DNA of 7,874 nt from JBMOPD01 sp049323615 (GTDB taxonomy: Bacteria; Bacillota; Desulfotomaculia; Desulfotomaculales; Desulfocucumaceae), in contig JBMOPD010000034.1 of the NCBI GenBank assembly GCA_049323615.1, forward strand, positions 1 through 7,874, read 5' to 3'. Positions 1 to 4,377 of the stretch are shown piece by piece; the first letter of the stretch is position 1, and each line of letters starts with the position of its first letter. The notes under the pieces are model-generated. The model ran no database searches and had not been told where the DNA came from. It saw only the letters and a list, made by a program, of their open reading frames with translations. The translations under genes and the position numbers were made by a program.

Positions 1-173
1 TGTAATATCTTGAGCTTGTCCCGGCTGCGATTGCAAAATACAAACATGCACTGACTGAACGGGTCCAAATCGAAAGCTTCTTTTACCAGCACTGCCAATC
101 CGTCAATTGATTTACGTAAATCAGTGCCGCCACAGGCCAGGTAAACCTGCCTGCTTGATACTTCGCCAATCAT
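1..173 (-). CDS. tnpB: IS66 family accessory protein TnpB (Orf2), 5' part
   Basis: Only the first 57 codons are in the window; the gene continues past the left edge. The translation begins MIGEVSSRQVYLACGGTDLR, followed by KSIDGLAVLV and then SQCMFVFCNRSRDKLKIL. The G-T-D-x-R-K-S-I-D-G-L and F-C-N-R-x-R-D-K-[LI]-K motifs are characteristic of the IS66 Orf2/TnpB family. Its role in transposition is accessory and not well defined biochemically. The ATG overlaps the tnpA stop in an ATGA at 170-173, which implies translational coupling and fits the usual tnpA-tnpB-tnpC order. No frameshift is seen in the visible part. Confidence 0.9.
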   Translation of the reverse strand, partial: MIGEVSSRQVYLACGGTDLRKSIDGLAVLVKEAFDLDPFSQCMFVFCNRSRDKLKIL

Positions 174-490
174 ACCGACTGTAGCACCTGCACTATCTCT
201 CTTAGCAAGTGCTGATTAAATCCTTTTTTTATCTCAACTGTTACCTGCCCTACATGAACTGATATGGAGTCTGCAGCATGTCTTGCTTGTTTACTGAATT
301 CTACCTCCATAGGAACCCATTTAACCGGTTGTTCTTTTTCTGTCTGGCACGAACGCAGTTTCTTGCGCCAGTAATAAAACTGATTTTCTCTGAGTAAGCG
401 CTCGGTGCACCAGGCGGCTATGCTTTGCCCACTGGCTTCGAATTCCAAAAAACGCTGTGCCCATATGGTTCCGAGTTCTTTGTTTGCCAT
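170..490 (-). CDS. tnpA: IS66 family accessory protein TnpA (Orf1)
   Basis: A protein of 106 residues from the chosen start. It contains the N-terminal pattern usual for IS66 TnpA: W-x-x-R-x-x-x-F-x-x-S-G-x-S-[IV]-x-x-[WY]-C, here WAQRFLEFEASGQSIAAWC, followed by Q-F-Y-Y-W-R-K-K-L. This resembles a helix-turn-helix of the kind found in IS3/IS66 accessory proteins and probably binds the element's ends. The basic, hydrophilic middle and short C-terminal segment also fit. The ATG at 490 is preferred over the in-frame ATG at 499: the ribosome binding site AAGGAG (500-505) directly abuts the 499 ATG but sits 9 bases from the 490 ATG. The stop overlaps the tnpB start. The gene appears intact. Confidence 0.85.
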   Translation of the reverse strand: MANKELGTIWAQRFLEFEASGQSIAAWCTERLLRENQFYYWRKKLRSCQTEKEQPVKWVPMEVEFSKQARHAADSISVHVGQVTVEIKKGFNQHLLREIVQVLQSV

Positions 491-574
491 CCTGAACATC
501 TCCTTATTTTAATTTTCAGGCTATTTTCTCATATGGGCTTTCTCTTTTGAAGGTGTGTTTTATTTGACGCTTAC

Positions 575-702
575 GTTACAACCGCCGGGGGGGAGCACCG
601 CATTATTTACCAACTGAAGCCAAAGGAACGGGTTGTTTACGTGGTTCTTGTAGGTAGTAGAGAAAGTATTACGAATTGCTCAAAAGAAAAGGCCTAAATT
701 AA
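575..702 (+). pseudogene. RelE/ParE-type toxin remnant, truncated and frameshifted
   Basis: Reading from 593, the frame gives EHRIIYQLKPKERVVYVVLV and then GSRE. This matches the C-terminal strands of RelE/ParE-superfamily toxins, whose pattern is roughly G-x-x-R-[IV]-[IV]-Y followed by a hydrophobic strand and V-G-x-R. The frame then degrades and stops at 695. Moving to the frame that starts at 661 gives RKYYELLKRKGLN and a stop at 700-702, a plausible toxin tail. The simplest reading is one lost base near 659-666. There is no start codon: the frame is open leftwards into the insertion sequence. A run of seven G at 587-593 is a second possible frameshift point. The antitoxin and 5' part are absent from the window. 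The family call is by eye from a short fragment. Confidence 0.5.
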
Positions 703-704
703 CT

Positions 705-739
705 AAACTTCTCGCTTAAGTGGGAGGTTTTTATTATTT
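705..739 (+). terminator. Rho-independent terminator after the toxin remnant
   Basis: AAACTTCTCGC (705-715) pairs with GTGGGAGGTTT (720-730) around a TTAA loop: 11 pairs including three G-U. A TTATTATTTG tail follows. It begins 3 bp after the restored toxin stop at 700-702, which supports 575-702 being the end of a former gene. Confidence 0.6.
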
Positions 740-756
740 GTGGGGCAAATTGTTAT

Positions 757-792
757 AATAAAAAGCCCTCCGGTTTCCCGGAGAGCTTTTTT
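757..792 (-). terminator. Terminator of the tRNA-Val gene (potentially bidirectional)
   Basis: The arms 764-773 and 778-787 pair over 10 positions with one C/A mismatch at 767/784 and a TTTC loop. Read on the minus strand, the stem begins 7 bp after the tRNA CCA and is followed by TTTTTATTAT. On the plus strand it is followed by T6 (787-792), so it could also stop transcription coming from the left. Confidence 0.8.
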
Positions 793-794
793 CC

Positions 795-869
795 TGGTGG
801 GCGGGAGAAGAATTGAACTTCCGACCTTCTGCGTGTCAAGCAGACGTTCTCCCACTGAACTACCCGCCC
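795..869 (-). tRNA. tRNA-Val (anticodon GAC)
   Basis: A complete 75-nt cloverleaf. The acceptor stem GGGCGGG/CCCGCCC is perfect. The D stem is GTTC/GAAC, the anticodon stem TCTGC/GCAGA with loop TTGACAC, and the T stem GGAAG/CTTCT (one G-U) with loop TTCAATT. The discriminator base is A and CCA is encoded (795-797). The anticodon GAC at 835-837 reads valine GUC and GUU codons. It is a single tRNA, not part of an array; it lies 39 bp downstream of dacF in the same orientation and has its own promoter and terminator. Confidence 0.97.
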
Positions 870-883
870 GTGCCGTATATTAT

Positions 884-912
884 ATTATGCAATACCGGCG
901 GCGGGAAGTCAA
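884..912 (-). promoter_or_regulatory. Sigma-A type promoter for tRNA-Val
   Basis: On the minus strand, TTGACT (912-907) and CATAAT (889-884) are separated by exactly 17 bp. They lie about 15-20 bp upstream of the mature tRNA 5' end at 869, with a second TATAAT at 884-879. The -35 box contains the TGA stop codon of dacF (911-909), so the promoter begins inside the last codons of that gene. Confidence 0.65.
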
Positions 913-2036
913 GGGCAAATATCTTTCAATTTATGGAGTATCCCCTGCTTTCTGACCTCTTCGGCGGCCACCAGGTTGACCCGGGCCACTTCGGAGCCGC
1001 GCAGGTAAAAGACCACTGTGCCCAACTTCTGCCCCACAGCCACCGGCGCCTGGAGGGGCTTGTCAAACAGAACCTTTTGGGTAACCTTTTCGCGGTCCTC
1101 GTCCCCCATGTATACCTCCACCGCCCGATCGCTGACGGCCTTCACGTATTCCCGGACTCCGCCAGTTACCGGCAGCGTGCCGAAGCTTTGGGATTTCTGG
1201 CAGAGAGTGACCGGAACCGTGTTGTTAAAACCGTAGTCCAGAAGCTTTACGGCGTCCCCGTAGCGGTTGCGGCTGTGCAGCACCACCGCGATCAGCGTCC
1301 GGCCGCCTTTCCTGGCGGCGGCCACGAGGCAGTTGCCGGCCCTCATGGTTGTACCGGTCTTTACCCCGCAGATGCCCTCGTAGCTCCTTTCCCTCACCAG
1401 GCCGTTGGTGTTTGCCACCTGCTTTTCCTTTTTGCCGTCCGCCCAGTATATTGTGGCCCGGGGCATGGACACGATTTCGGCAAATTTGGCGTTTGTCAGG
1501 GCGTAACGGGTTATCCGGGCAAGGTCGTAGGCGGTGGTGTAGTGGTTGGGATGGTGGTAGCCGTTGGTATTGGCGAACCGGGTGTTGAGGGCTCCCAGCA
1601 CCAGGGCCTTGGCGTTCATAAGCTCGATAAATCTTTCCTCGCTTCCGGCCACATGCTGGGCAATGGCCACTGTGCTGTCGTTGGCCGAATAGAGCAGGGC
1701 GGCCTTGACCAGGTTTTCCAGGGTGATGCGGTCACCCTGGGCAAGATGTAGTTCCTGCCCCACCGATATCCTGGCCGGCTCCCTGTCCACCGTAACCACT
1801 TCTTCCAGGCGCCCGTACTCCAGGGCCAGTATGGCCGTCATGATCTTGGTGAGGCTGGCGGGCTCCCGTCTTTTGTGCATTTCTTTTTCAAAAAGGACCT
1901 GGCCGGTATCAGCTTCCATGAGAATGGCCGAATAGGCGGAAATATAAGGTTCTGCGGCCACCGCCGGGTCGACGGTGCAAAAAGTAAGCAGCGCCGCCAG
2001 GCATGCCGCGATCAAAGTCATTCCGGTCGGCCGCAT
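909..2036 (-). CDS. dacF: D-alanyl-D-alanine carboxypeptidase, DacF/PBP5 type
   Basis: This 375-residue penicillin-binding protein removes the terminal D-alanine from peptidoglycan pentapeptides outside the membrane, limiting cross-linking. An N-terminal signal peptide has a hydrophobic core at about residues 6-20 and a likely cleavage after Ala27 (AVA|AEP). The peptidase S11 active-site motifs are all present: SLTK (61-64, Ser61 nucleophile), SAN (117-119) and KTG (226-228). A PBP5-type beta-rich C-terminal domain covers about 280-365 and ends in a short basic tail that may be a weak amphipathic anchor. The start at 2036 is chosen because GGGGTGAT lies 5 bp upstream and the signal peptide starts there; an in-frame extension to 2168 has no such support. 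DacF, DacB and DacA are hard to separate by eye; DacF is favoured by length and by the sporulation-type neighbour. The gene is intact. Confidence 0.93.
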   Translation of the reverse strand: MRPTGMTLIAACLAALLTFCTVDPAVAAEPYISAYSAILMEADTGQVLFEKEMHKRREPASLTKIMTAILALEYGRLEEVVTVDREPARISVGQELHLAQGDRITLENLVKAALLYSANDSTVAIAQHVAGSEERFIELMNAKALVLGALNTRFANTNGYHHPNHYTTAYDLARITRYALTNAKFAEIVSMPRATIYWADGKKEKQVANTNGLVRERSYEGICGVKTGTTMRAGNCLVAAARKGGRTLIAVVLHSRNRYGDAVKLLDYGFNNTVPVTLCQKSQSFGTLPVTGGVREYVKAVSDRAVEVYMGDEDREKVTQKVLFDKPLQAPVAVGQKLGTVVFYLRGSEVARVNLVAAEEVRKQGILHKLKDICP

Positions 2037-2081
2037 CGGATCACCCCGAAAAAGCGTGTCATTTTTGGACTGTACGGATGT

Positions 2082-2112
2082 TATTTTCCCTCTATGTTTT
2101 TTTAATATTAGC
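2082..2112 (-). promoter_or_regulatory. Possible SigF/SigG-like promoter of dacF
   Basis: On the minus strand GCTAA (2112-2108) resembles the SigF -35 consensus GYWTA with one mismatch. AGGGAAAATA (2091-2082), 16 bp on, resembles GGnnAnAnTR with one mismatch. Bacillus dacF is controlled by forespore sigma factors, which is the reason for looking. The match is by eye in AT-rich DNA and could be chance. Confidence 0.25.
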
Positions 2113-2146
2113 GGAAACTTTTTCTTGCCGGCGGCATTATTGTCCG

Positions 2147-2172
2147 CATATTGGTAAAAACATGCCAATATG
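2147..2172. promoter_or_regulatory. 8-bp inverted repeat between dacF and pdaB, operator candidate
   Basis: CATATTGG (2147-2154) and CCAATATG (2165-2172) are a perfect inverted repeat with a 10-bp spacer, giving half-site centres 18 bp apart. It sits 39-65 bp upstream of the pdaB ribosome binding site region. It overlaps a possible SigE-type -35 element GCATATT (2146-2152), and also a possible sigma-A promoter TTGGTA (2151-2156), 18 bp, TATATC (2175-2180). Its position fits a repressor or activator site, but no known regulator motif is recognised. Confidence 0.4.
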
Positions 2173-2218
2173 TTTATATCAGGAAATTTTGCCTATACTT
2201 CTACAAGGGGGATATGTT

Positions 2219-2971
2219 ATGAAAGTCTATTATCTCAATTTTTTGAAGTTGAGGCGCAATGTTGTTGCCGCTTCGGTGCTGGTGGTGGCGGCGCTGCTTT
2301 TTACCGGGGTAATGCTGGCCGGCAATTCCACCACGGCCTCCACCAAACCCAAGTCCTACGCCGTATATAAGGTCAAGACCGACCGCAAGGTGGCCGCGCT
2401 GACCTTTGATATCAGCTGGGGGACCAAGGTTCCGGGACCGGTCATGGATACACTGAAGAAATATAATGTAAAGTCAACATTTTTCCTATCCGGGCCGTGG
2501 GTAAAGAAATATCCCGAGTTTTCCCGGCGCCTGGCGAAGGAGGGCCATGAAATAGCCTCCCACGGCAACCGGCACATAGACCTGGACAGGGAATCTCCCG
2601 GTACGGTCAGGGAGGAGATAATGGCGGCCCACCAGGCGATAAAGGAAGTGACCGGAGTCAGTCCGTGCCTGATCAGGACACCCAACGGGGCCTGGAATGA
2701 TATGGTGCTGGGGGTGGCCGACGAACTGGGTTATAAAGTCATCCAGTGGAGCGCCGATTCCCTTGACTGGAAAAAGCCCGGTGTTGACGCCATAGTCAAC
2801 AGGGTGCTGGACAGGGTGCACCCCGGCGCTATTATCCTGATGCACGCCAGTGACACGTGCCTGCAGACTCCCGAGGCTTTGCCCAGGGTGATAGAGGGAT
2901 TGAAGGCCAAAGGGTATGAACTGGTAACGGTGTCGAAGCTGCTGGAAGAGGGGCCGGGCGTGGTGGATTAA
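2219..2971 (+). CDS. pdaB: Polysaccharide deacetylase family protein, PdaB-like
   Basis: A 250-residue protein with a basic N-terminus and one membrane-spanning segment at about 14-34, so probably anchored with its catalytic domain outside. The NodB homology domain spans about 57-243. Its motifs are TFDISWG (62-68), with the catalytic-base Asp64 but Ile where many members have the second metal-binding Asp; SHGNRH (114-119) giving His115 and His119; RTPNG (153-157); and LMHAS (207-211) with His209. TFDISWG and the length are typical of PdaB/YlxY-type sporulation proteins, which are needed for spore cortex stability and whose enzymatic activity is uncertain. The start at 2219 has a GGGGGA site (2207-2212) 6 bp upstream; an in-frame extension to 2003 would run through the promoter region. 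It is divergent from dacF. Confidence 0.85.
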   Translation: MKVYYLNFLKLRRNVVAASVLVVAALLFTGVMLAGNSTTASTKPKSYAVYKVKTDRKVAALTFDISWGTKVPGPVMDTLKKYNVKSTFFLSGPWVKKYPEFSRRLAKEGHEIASHGNRHIDLDRESPGTVREEIMAAHQAIKEVTGVSPCLIRTPNGAWNDMVLGVADELGYKVIQWSADSLDWKKPGVDAIVNRVLDRVHPGAIILMHASDTCLQTPEALPRVIEGLKAKGYELVTVSKLLEEGPGVVD

Positions 2972-2974
2972 CGA

Positions 2975-3010
2975 TAAAAAATTCAGGCTGACCCAATAGC
3001 AGCCTGAATT
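2975..3010 (-). terminator. Strong hairpin, terminator for minus-strand transcription
   Basis: AATTCAGGCTG (2980-2990) and CAGCCTGAATT (3000-3010) form a perfect 11-bp stem with a 9-nt loop. A6 at 2976-2981 gives a T6 tail on the minus strand, so it fits best as the terminator of the DUF3243 gene, though it lies about 130 bp after that stop. On the plus strand it follows pdaB but lacks a T tail. Confidence 0.65.
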
Positions 3011-3069
3011 CTGGATTAATCGAAAATGTAATCCATGCAGGTAGCAACGCAGCAAAGGAATGCCTTACA

Positions 3070-3100
3070 TTCTGGATTCTGGATTCTGGATTCTGAATTC
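3070..3100. repeat. Heptamer tandem repeat (TTCTGGA)
   Basis: Three exact copies of TTCTGGA (3070-3090) are followed by a variant TTCTGAA (3091-3097) and a partial TTC. An isolated near copy, AATTCTGGATT, lies at 3007-3017 beside the hairpin. The array is intergenic and 31 bp long. Confidence 0.85.
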
Positions 3101-3101
3101 C

Positions 3102-3143
3102 CGCCGCTGGAACAGCGGCGCCGCCCGGCAGGGCGGCTATTTT
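3102..3143 (+). terminator. Twin GC-rich hairpins, possible plus-strand terminator
   Basis: CGCCGCTG and CAGCGGCG (about 3102-3120) form a perfect 8-bp stem with loop GAA. Immediately after, GCCGCCC (3120-3126) and GGGCGGC (3131-3137) form a 7-bp stem with loop GGCA, followed by TATTTTAG. The second could end transcription from pdaB, which otherwise has no U-tailed hairpin. The tail is short, and the hairpins overlap the 3' end of the opposing gene. Confidence 0.4.
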
Positions 3144-3405
3144 AGTGTGTTTCACCCTTGCCTACCATTCTTGATATAAGTGATGACAGAACTCTTTTTT
3201 CATCTTCGTTCCCCTGTTCCCACAGTTCTTTTAAAAGGCGCTGTTCGCGGTTGCCGGGGTCAAAATGGTTGGCGAAAAATTCCCCCACCCGGTAGGAGAG
3301 ATCGTTAATCTTGTCCTGGGAGAGTCCCAGAAGGTGGCTTCCGTGGACGAACTTGCCCAGCATGTTTTTCCACTCGTGCCATGAGGTTTCAGTCTCCAAA
3401 TGCAT
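3142..3405 (-). CDS. DUF3243 family protein (YmfJ-like)
   Basis: An 87-residue hydrophilic, probably all-helical cytoplasmic protein. The pattern W-x-x-W-K-x-x-L-G (SWHEWKNMLG), then G-L-S-x-D-K-I-x-D-L, then a G-x-x-x-A-N motif with F-D-P-x-N-x-E-Q-x-L-L-K-E-L-W matches DUF3243, the family of Bacillus subtilis YmfJ. No function is established for the family and none is proposed here. The start at 3405 is chosen because GGAGGTGA lies 8 bp upstream; the in-frame GTG at 3417 falls inside that ribosome binding site. The gene appears to stand alone: a 30-bp palindrome terminator separates it from the upstream carrier gene. No clear promoter is seen in 3406-3495. Confidence 0.8.
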   Translation of the reverse strand: MHLETETSWHEWKNMLGKFVHGSHLLGLSQDKINDLSYRVGEFFANHFDPGNREQRLLKELWEQGNEDEKRVLSSLISRMVGKGETH

Positions 3406-3489
3406 TGTATTTCTCACCTCCGGCCTTATTTTTCCGTTTTTAAGCTGTTTTTATCCGGCATTTTGGAGGCGGACAGTGTATCTCACGGG

Positions 3490-3525
3490 AAAAATAATAA
3501 CCGCTCTGCCGGCAGAGCGGTTATT
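3490..3525 (-). terminator. 30-bp perfect palindrome, minus-strand terminator
   Basis: AATAACCGCTCTGCC (3496-3510) and GGCAGAGCGGTTATT (3511-3525) are exact reverse complements with no spacer. On the minus strand the stem is followed by ATTTTT, so it fits as the terminator of the biotin/lipoyl carrier gene, 150 bp beyond its stop. On the plus strand there is no T tail. Confidence 0.7.
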
Positions 3526-3527
3526 GA

Positions 3528-3641
3528 ATGTCAACCCAATGCAGCGAATGCCAAAACCTCCACACAGGCTGGTGGTGGGGCGGCAGTGAATATTTAAGCA
3601 TTAAGATATGTATAAAAGGAAGTCCGTTTATTTTATGGTGA
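3528..3641 (+). CDS. Possible small ORF, 37 residues, cysteine- and tryptophan-rich
   Basis: An ATG directly after the palindrome opens a frame starting MSTQCSECQNLHTGWWWGGS and ending CIKGSPFILW. It has a Cys-x2-Cys pair (residues 5 and 8), a third Cys at 28 and three consecutive Trp (15-17). The ribosome binding site is weak (AGAG, 9 bp upstream) and would be folded into the palindrome. No family is recognised. It may be a chance frame in a G-rich stretch; its odd composition is the only reason to list it. Confidence 0.15.
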   Translation: MSTQCSECQNLHTGWWWGGSEYLSIKICIKGSPFILW

Positions 3642-3674
3642 GTATTTCCGGTGAATCTTTACCTGGCATTAAGC

Positions 3675-3890
3675 CTATTCCAGCTCAATGATTACAGTGT
3701 CGGGGTTTATTACTTCACCGGGGGATACTTTTATTTCCTTTACCGCTCCGTCGGCGGGGGAATAGATCTTGACAAACATTTTCATGGCCTCGATAGTGGC
3801 CACCACATCATTTTGCTTGACCTGGTCGCCGACCTTTACATCGACGGAAACCAGTTTTCCTACCATGGGGGCTTTTACCGGTGTGCTCAT
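3675..3890 (-). CDS. Free-standing biotin/lipoyl attachment domain protein
   Basis: A 71-residue protein that is almost exactly one biotinyl/lipoyl domain. The attachment hairpin is E-A-M-K-M (34-38) with Lys37 as the modified lysine; AMKM favours biotin over lipoate. The flanking G-x-V motifs, including V-K-A-P-M-V-G-K-L and P-A-D-G-A-V-K-E-I, are those of BCCP and the gamma subunits of biotin-dependent decarboxylases or transcarboxylases. Unlike those, it has no Ala/Pro-rich linker or membrane segment; in size it resembles the small BLAP of Bacillus. No carboxylase or transferase subunit is encoded in the window, so its partner is unknown. The start at 3890 has AAGGAGG (3909-3903) 12 bp upstream, a slightly long spacing. 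Confidence 0.85.
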   Translation of the reverse strand: MSTPVKAPMVGKLVSVDVKVGDQVKQNDVVATIEAMKMFVKIYSPADGAVKEIKVSPGEVINPDTVIIELE

Positions 3891-3942
3891 CTAAATTGGA
3901 ATCCTCCTTTATCAACTGCCTTTTTTTGGGGAAAAACTCACC

Positions 3943-3971
3943 ATAATATTTATTATAACCAAAGCTGTAAA
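3943..3971 (-). promoter_or_regulatory. Sigma-A type promoter of the biotin/lipoyl carrier gene
   Basis: On the minus strand TTTACA (3971-3966) and TATTAT (3948-3943) are 17 bp apart, giving a start near 3936 and a leader of about 45 nt before the ATG at 3890. A second TATAAT-like stretch lies between the boxes but has no matching -35. Confidence 0.6.
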
Positions 3972-4288
3972 ACTGATATAATTGTCAGAAGAACAAGGCT
4001 ACAGGGTCACCCTGTTCATAAGCGGGCCGGCATCCCGGTACAAGCATGAAGCACAACATAATAATTATTGCATACCCCTGGCAGAATAGTCAACGACTAG
4101 CAGGCAAGAAAAAATATTGTATACAAGTCAAAAGGCAGATATTGAAAAAATATAGGTGGTTATCTTCCTGTTTTAAACGATATCGGTATATTTTTTAGCA
4201 AATTTTTATGTTTAAAATATTTTTTAAGTTTTTTCATTTTCACTTTGGAAAATTTTTCTTAAAAACTAAATCTTATTGAAGAGAAATA
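3972..4288. other. AT-rich spacer upstream of tig, no gene seen
   Basis: Both strands were read here and no supported coding frame or RNA gene was found. It holds a 15-bp palindrome ACAGGGTCACCCTGT (4001-4015), a 10-bp palindrome TTGTATACAA (4117-4126), and a very AT-rich block (about 4186-4270). In that block T-tracts at 4191-4196, 4203-4207, 4211-4213, 4220-4225 and 4229-4234 recur at roughly 9-11 bp intervals, suggesting curved DNA or UP-element-like sequence ahead of the tig promoter. Confidence 0.5.
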
Positions 4289-4317
4289 TTGTTTTATCTG
4301 CACTGAAGGATTATAAT
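4289..4317 (+). promoter_or_regulatory. Sigma-A type promoter of tig-clpP-clpX
   Basis: TTGTTT (4289-4294) and a consensus TATAAT (4312-4317) are 17 bp apart. The predicted start is near 4324, leaving a leader of about 138 nt before the tig ATG. The inverted pair TATCTG (4295-4300) and CAGATA (4321-4326) straddles the -10 box. Confidence 0.65.
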
Positions 4318-4360
4318 ATACAGATACTGATTCTTAAAGAATAGCCACAGTAAAAAAATG

Positions 4361-4377
4361 GGCAGAATAATTCTGCC
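4361..4377 (+). other. Hairpin in the tig leader
   Basis: GGCAGAA and TTCTGCC form a perfect 7-bp stem with loop TAA in the predicted 5' leader of tig. The A7 before it (4352-4358) makes it terminator-like only on the minus strand. On the plus strand it may stabilise or slow the leader; no attenuator layout is evident. Confidence 0.4.

Larger units (their letters stand above)
1..574 (-). mobile_element. IS66-family insertion sequence, one end only
   Basis: This is the tnpA-side end of an IS66-type element. It holds a complete tnpA and the first 57 codons of tnpB; the rest of tnpB and the tnpC transposase would lie left of the window. The outer boundary is placed at 574 because the minus strand there starts GTAAGCG, and IS66-family termini typically begin with GTAA. 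A second GTAA starts 5 bases further out, at 579, so the exact end is uncertain by about 5 bp. The family usually makes 8-bp target duplications, but the other end is not visible, so none can be confirmed. Confidence 0.85.

Noticed and set aside
813..1751. Long plus-strand frame of 312 codons opposite dacF
   Set aside because: It is the antisense shadow of dacF and runs across the tRNA gene. It has no ribosome binding site or recognisable motif, while dacF has all active-site motifs.
1946..1981. Cys20 of DacF as a lipoprotein attachment site
   Set aside because: The preceding residues L-T-F do not form a lipobox, since Phe at -1 is not accepted. An AVA|A signal peptidase I site follows.
2037..2168. 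N-terminal extension of DacF to 2168
   Set aside because: It would place a hydrophilic segment before the signal peptide. The 2036 ATG has GGGGTGAT at correct spacing.
2003..2218. N-terminal extension of the PdaB-like protein
   Set aside because: The extension crosses the divergent spacer and the dacF 5' end. The ATG at 2219 has a strong ribosome binding site and begins a proper membrane anchor.
3403..3417. GTG start at 3417 for the DUF3243 gene
   Set aside because: The GTG is part of the GGAGGTGA ribosome binding site itself. The ATG at 3405 is correctly spaced and fits the family length.
3540..3597. Minus-strand frame reading FTAAPPPACVEVLAFAALG, seeming like a protein C-terminus
   Set aside because: It is bounded by stops on both sides within about 20 codons and has no start codon.
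4001..4060. CRISPR-like or repeat array in the GC-rich patch before tig
   Set aside because: Only single palindromes are present; there are no regularly spaced direct repeats.
4089..4132. AGTCAAC (4089-4095) and AGTCAAA (4126-4132), resembling CtsR heptads that control clp genes
   Set aside because: CtsR operators are two direct heptads three bases apart. These are 30 bp apart and each lacks a partner at the right distance.
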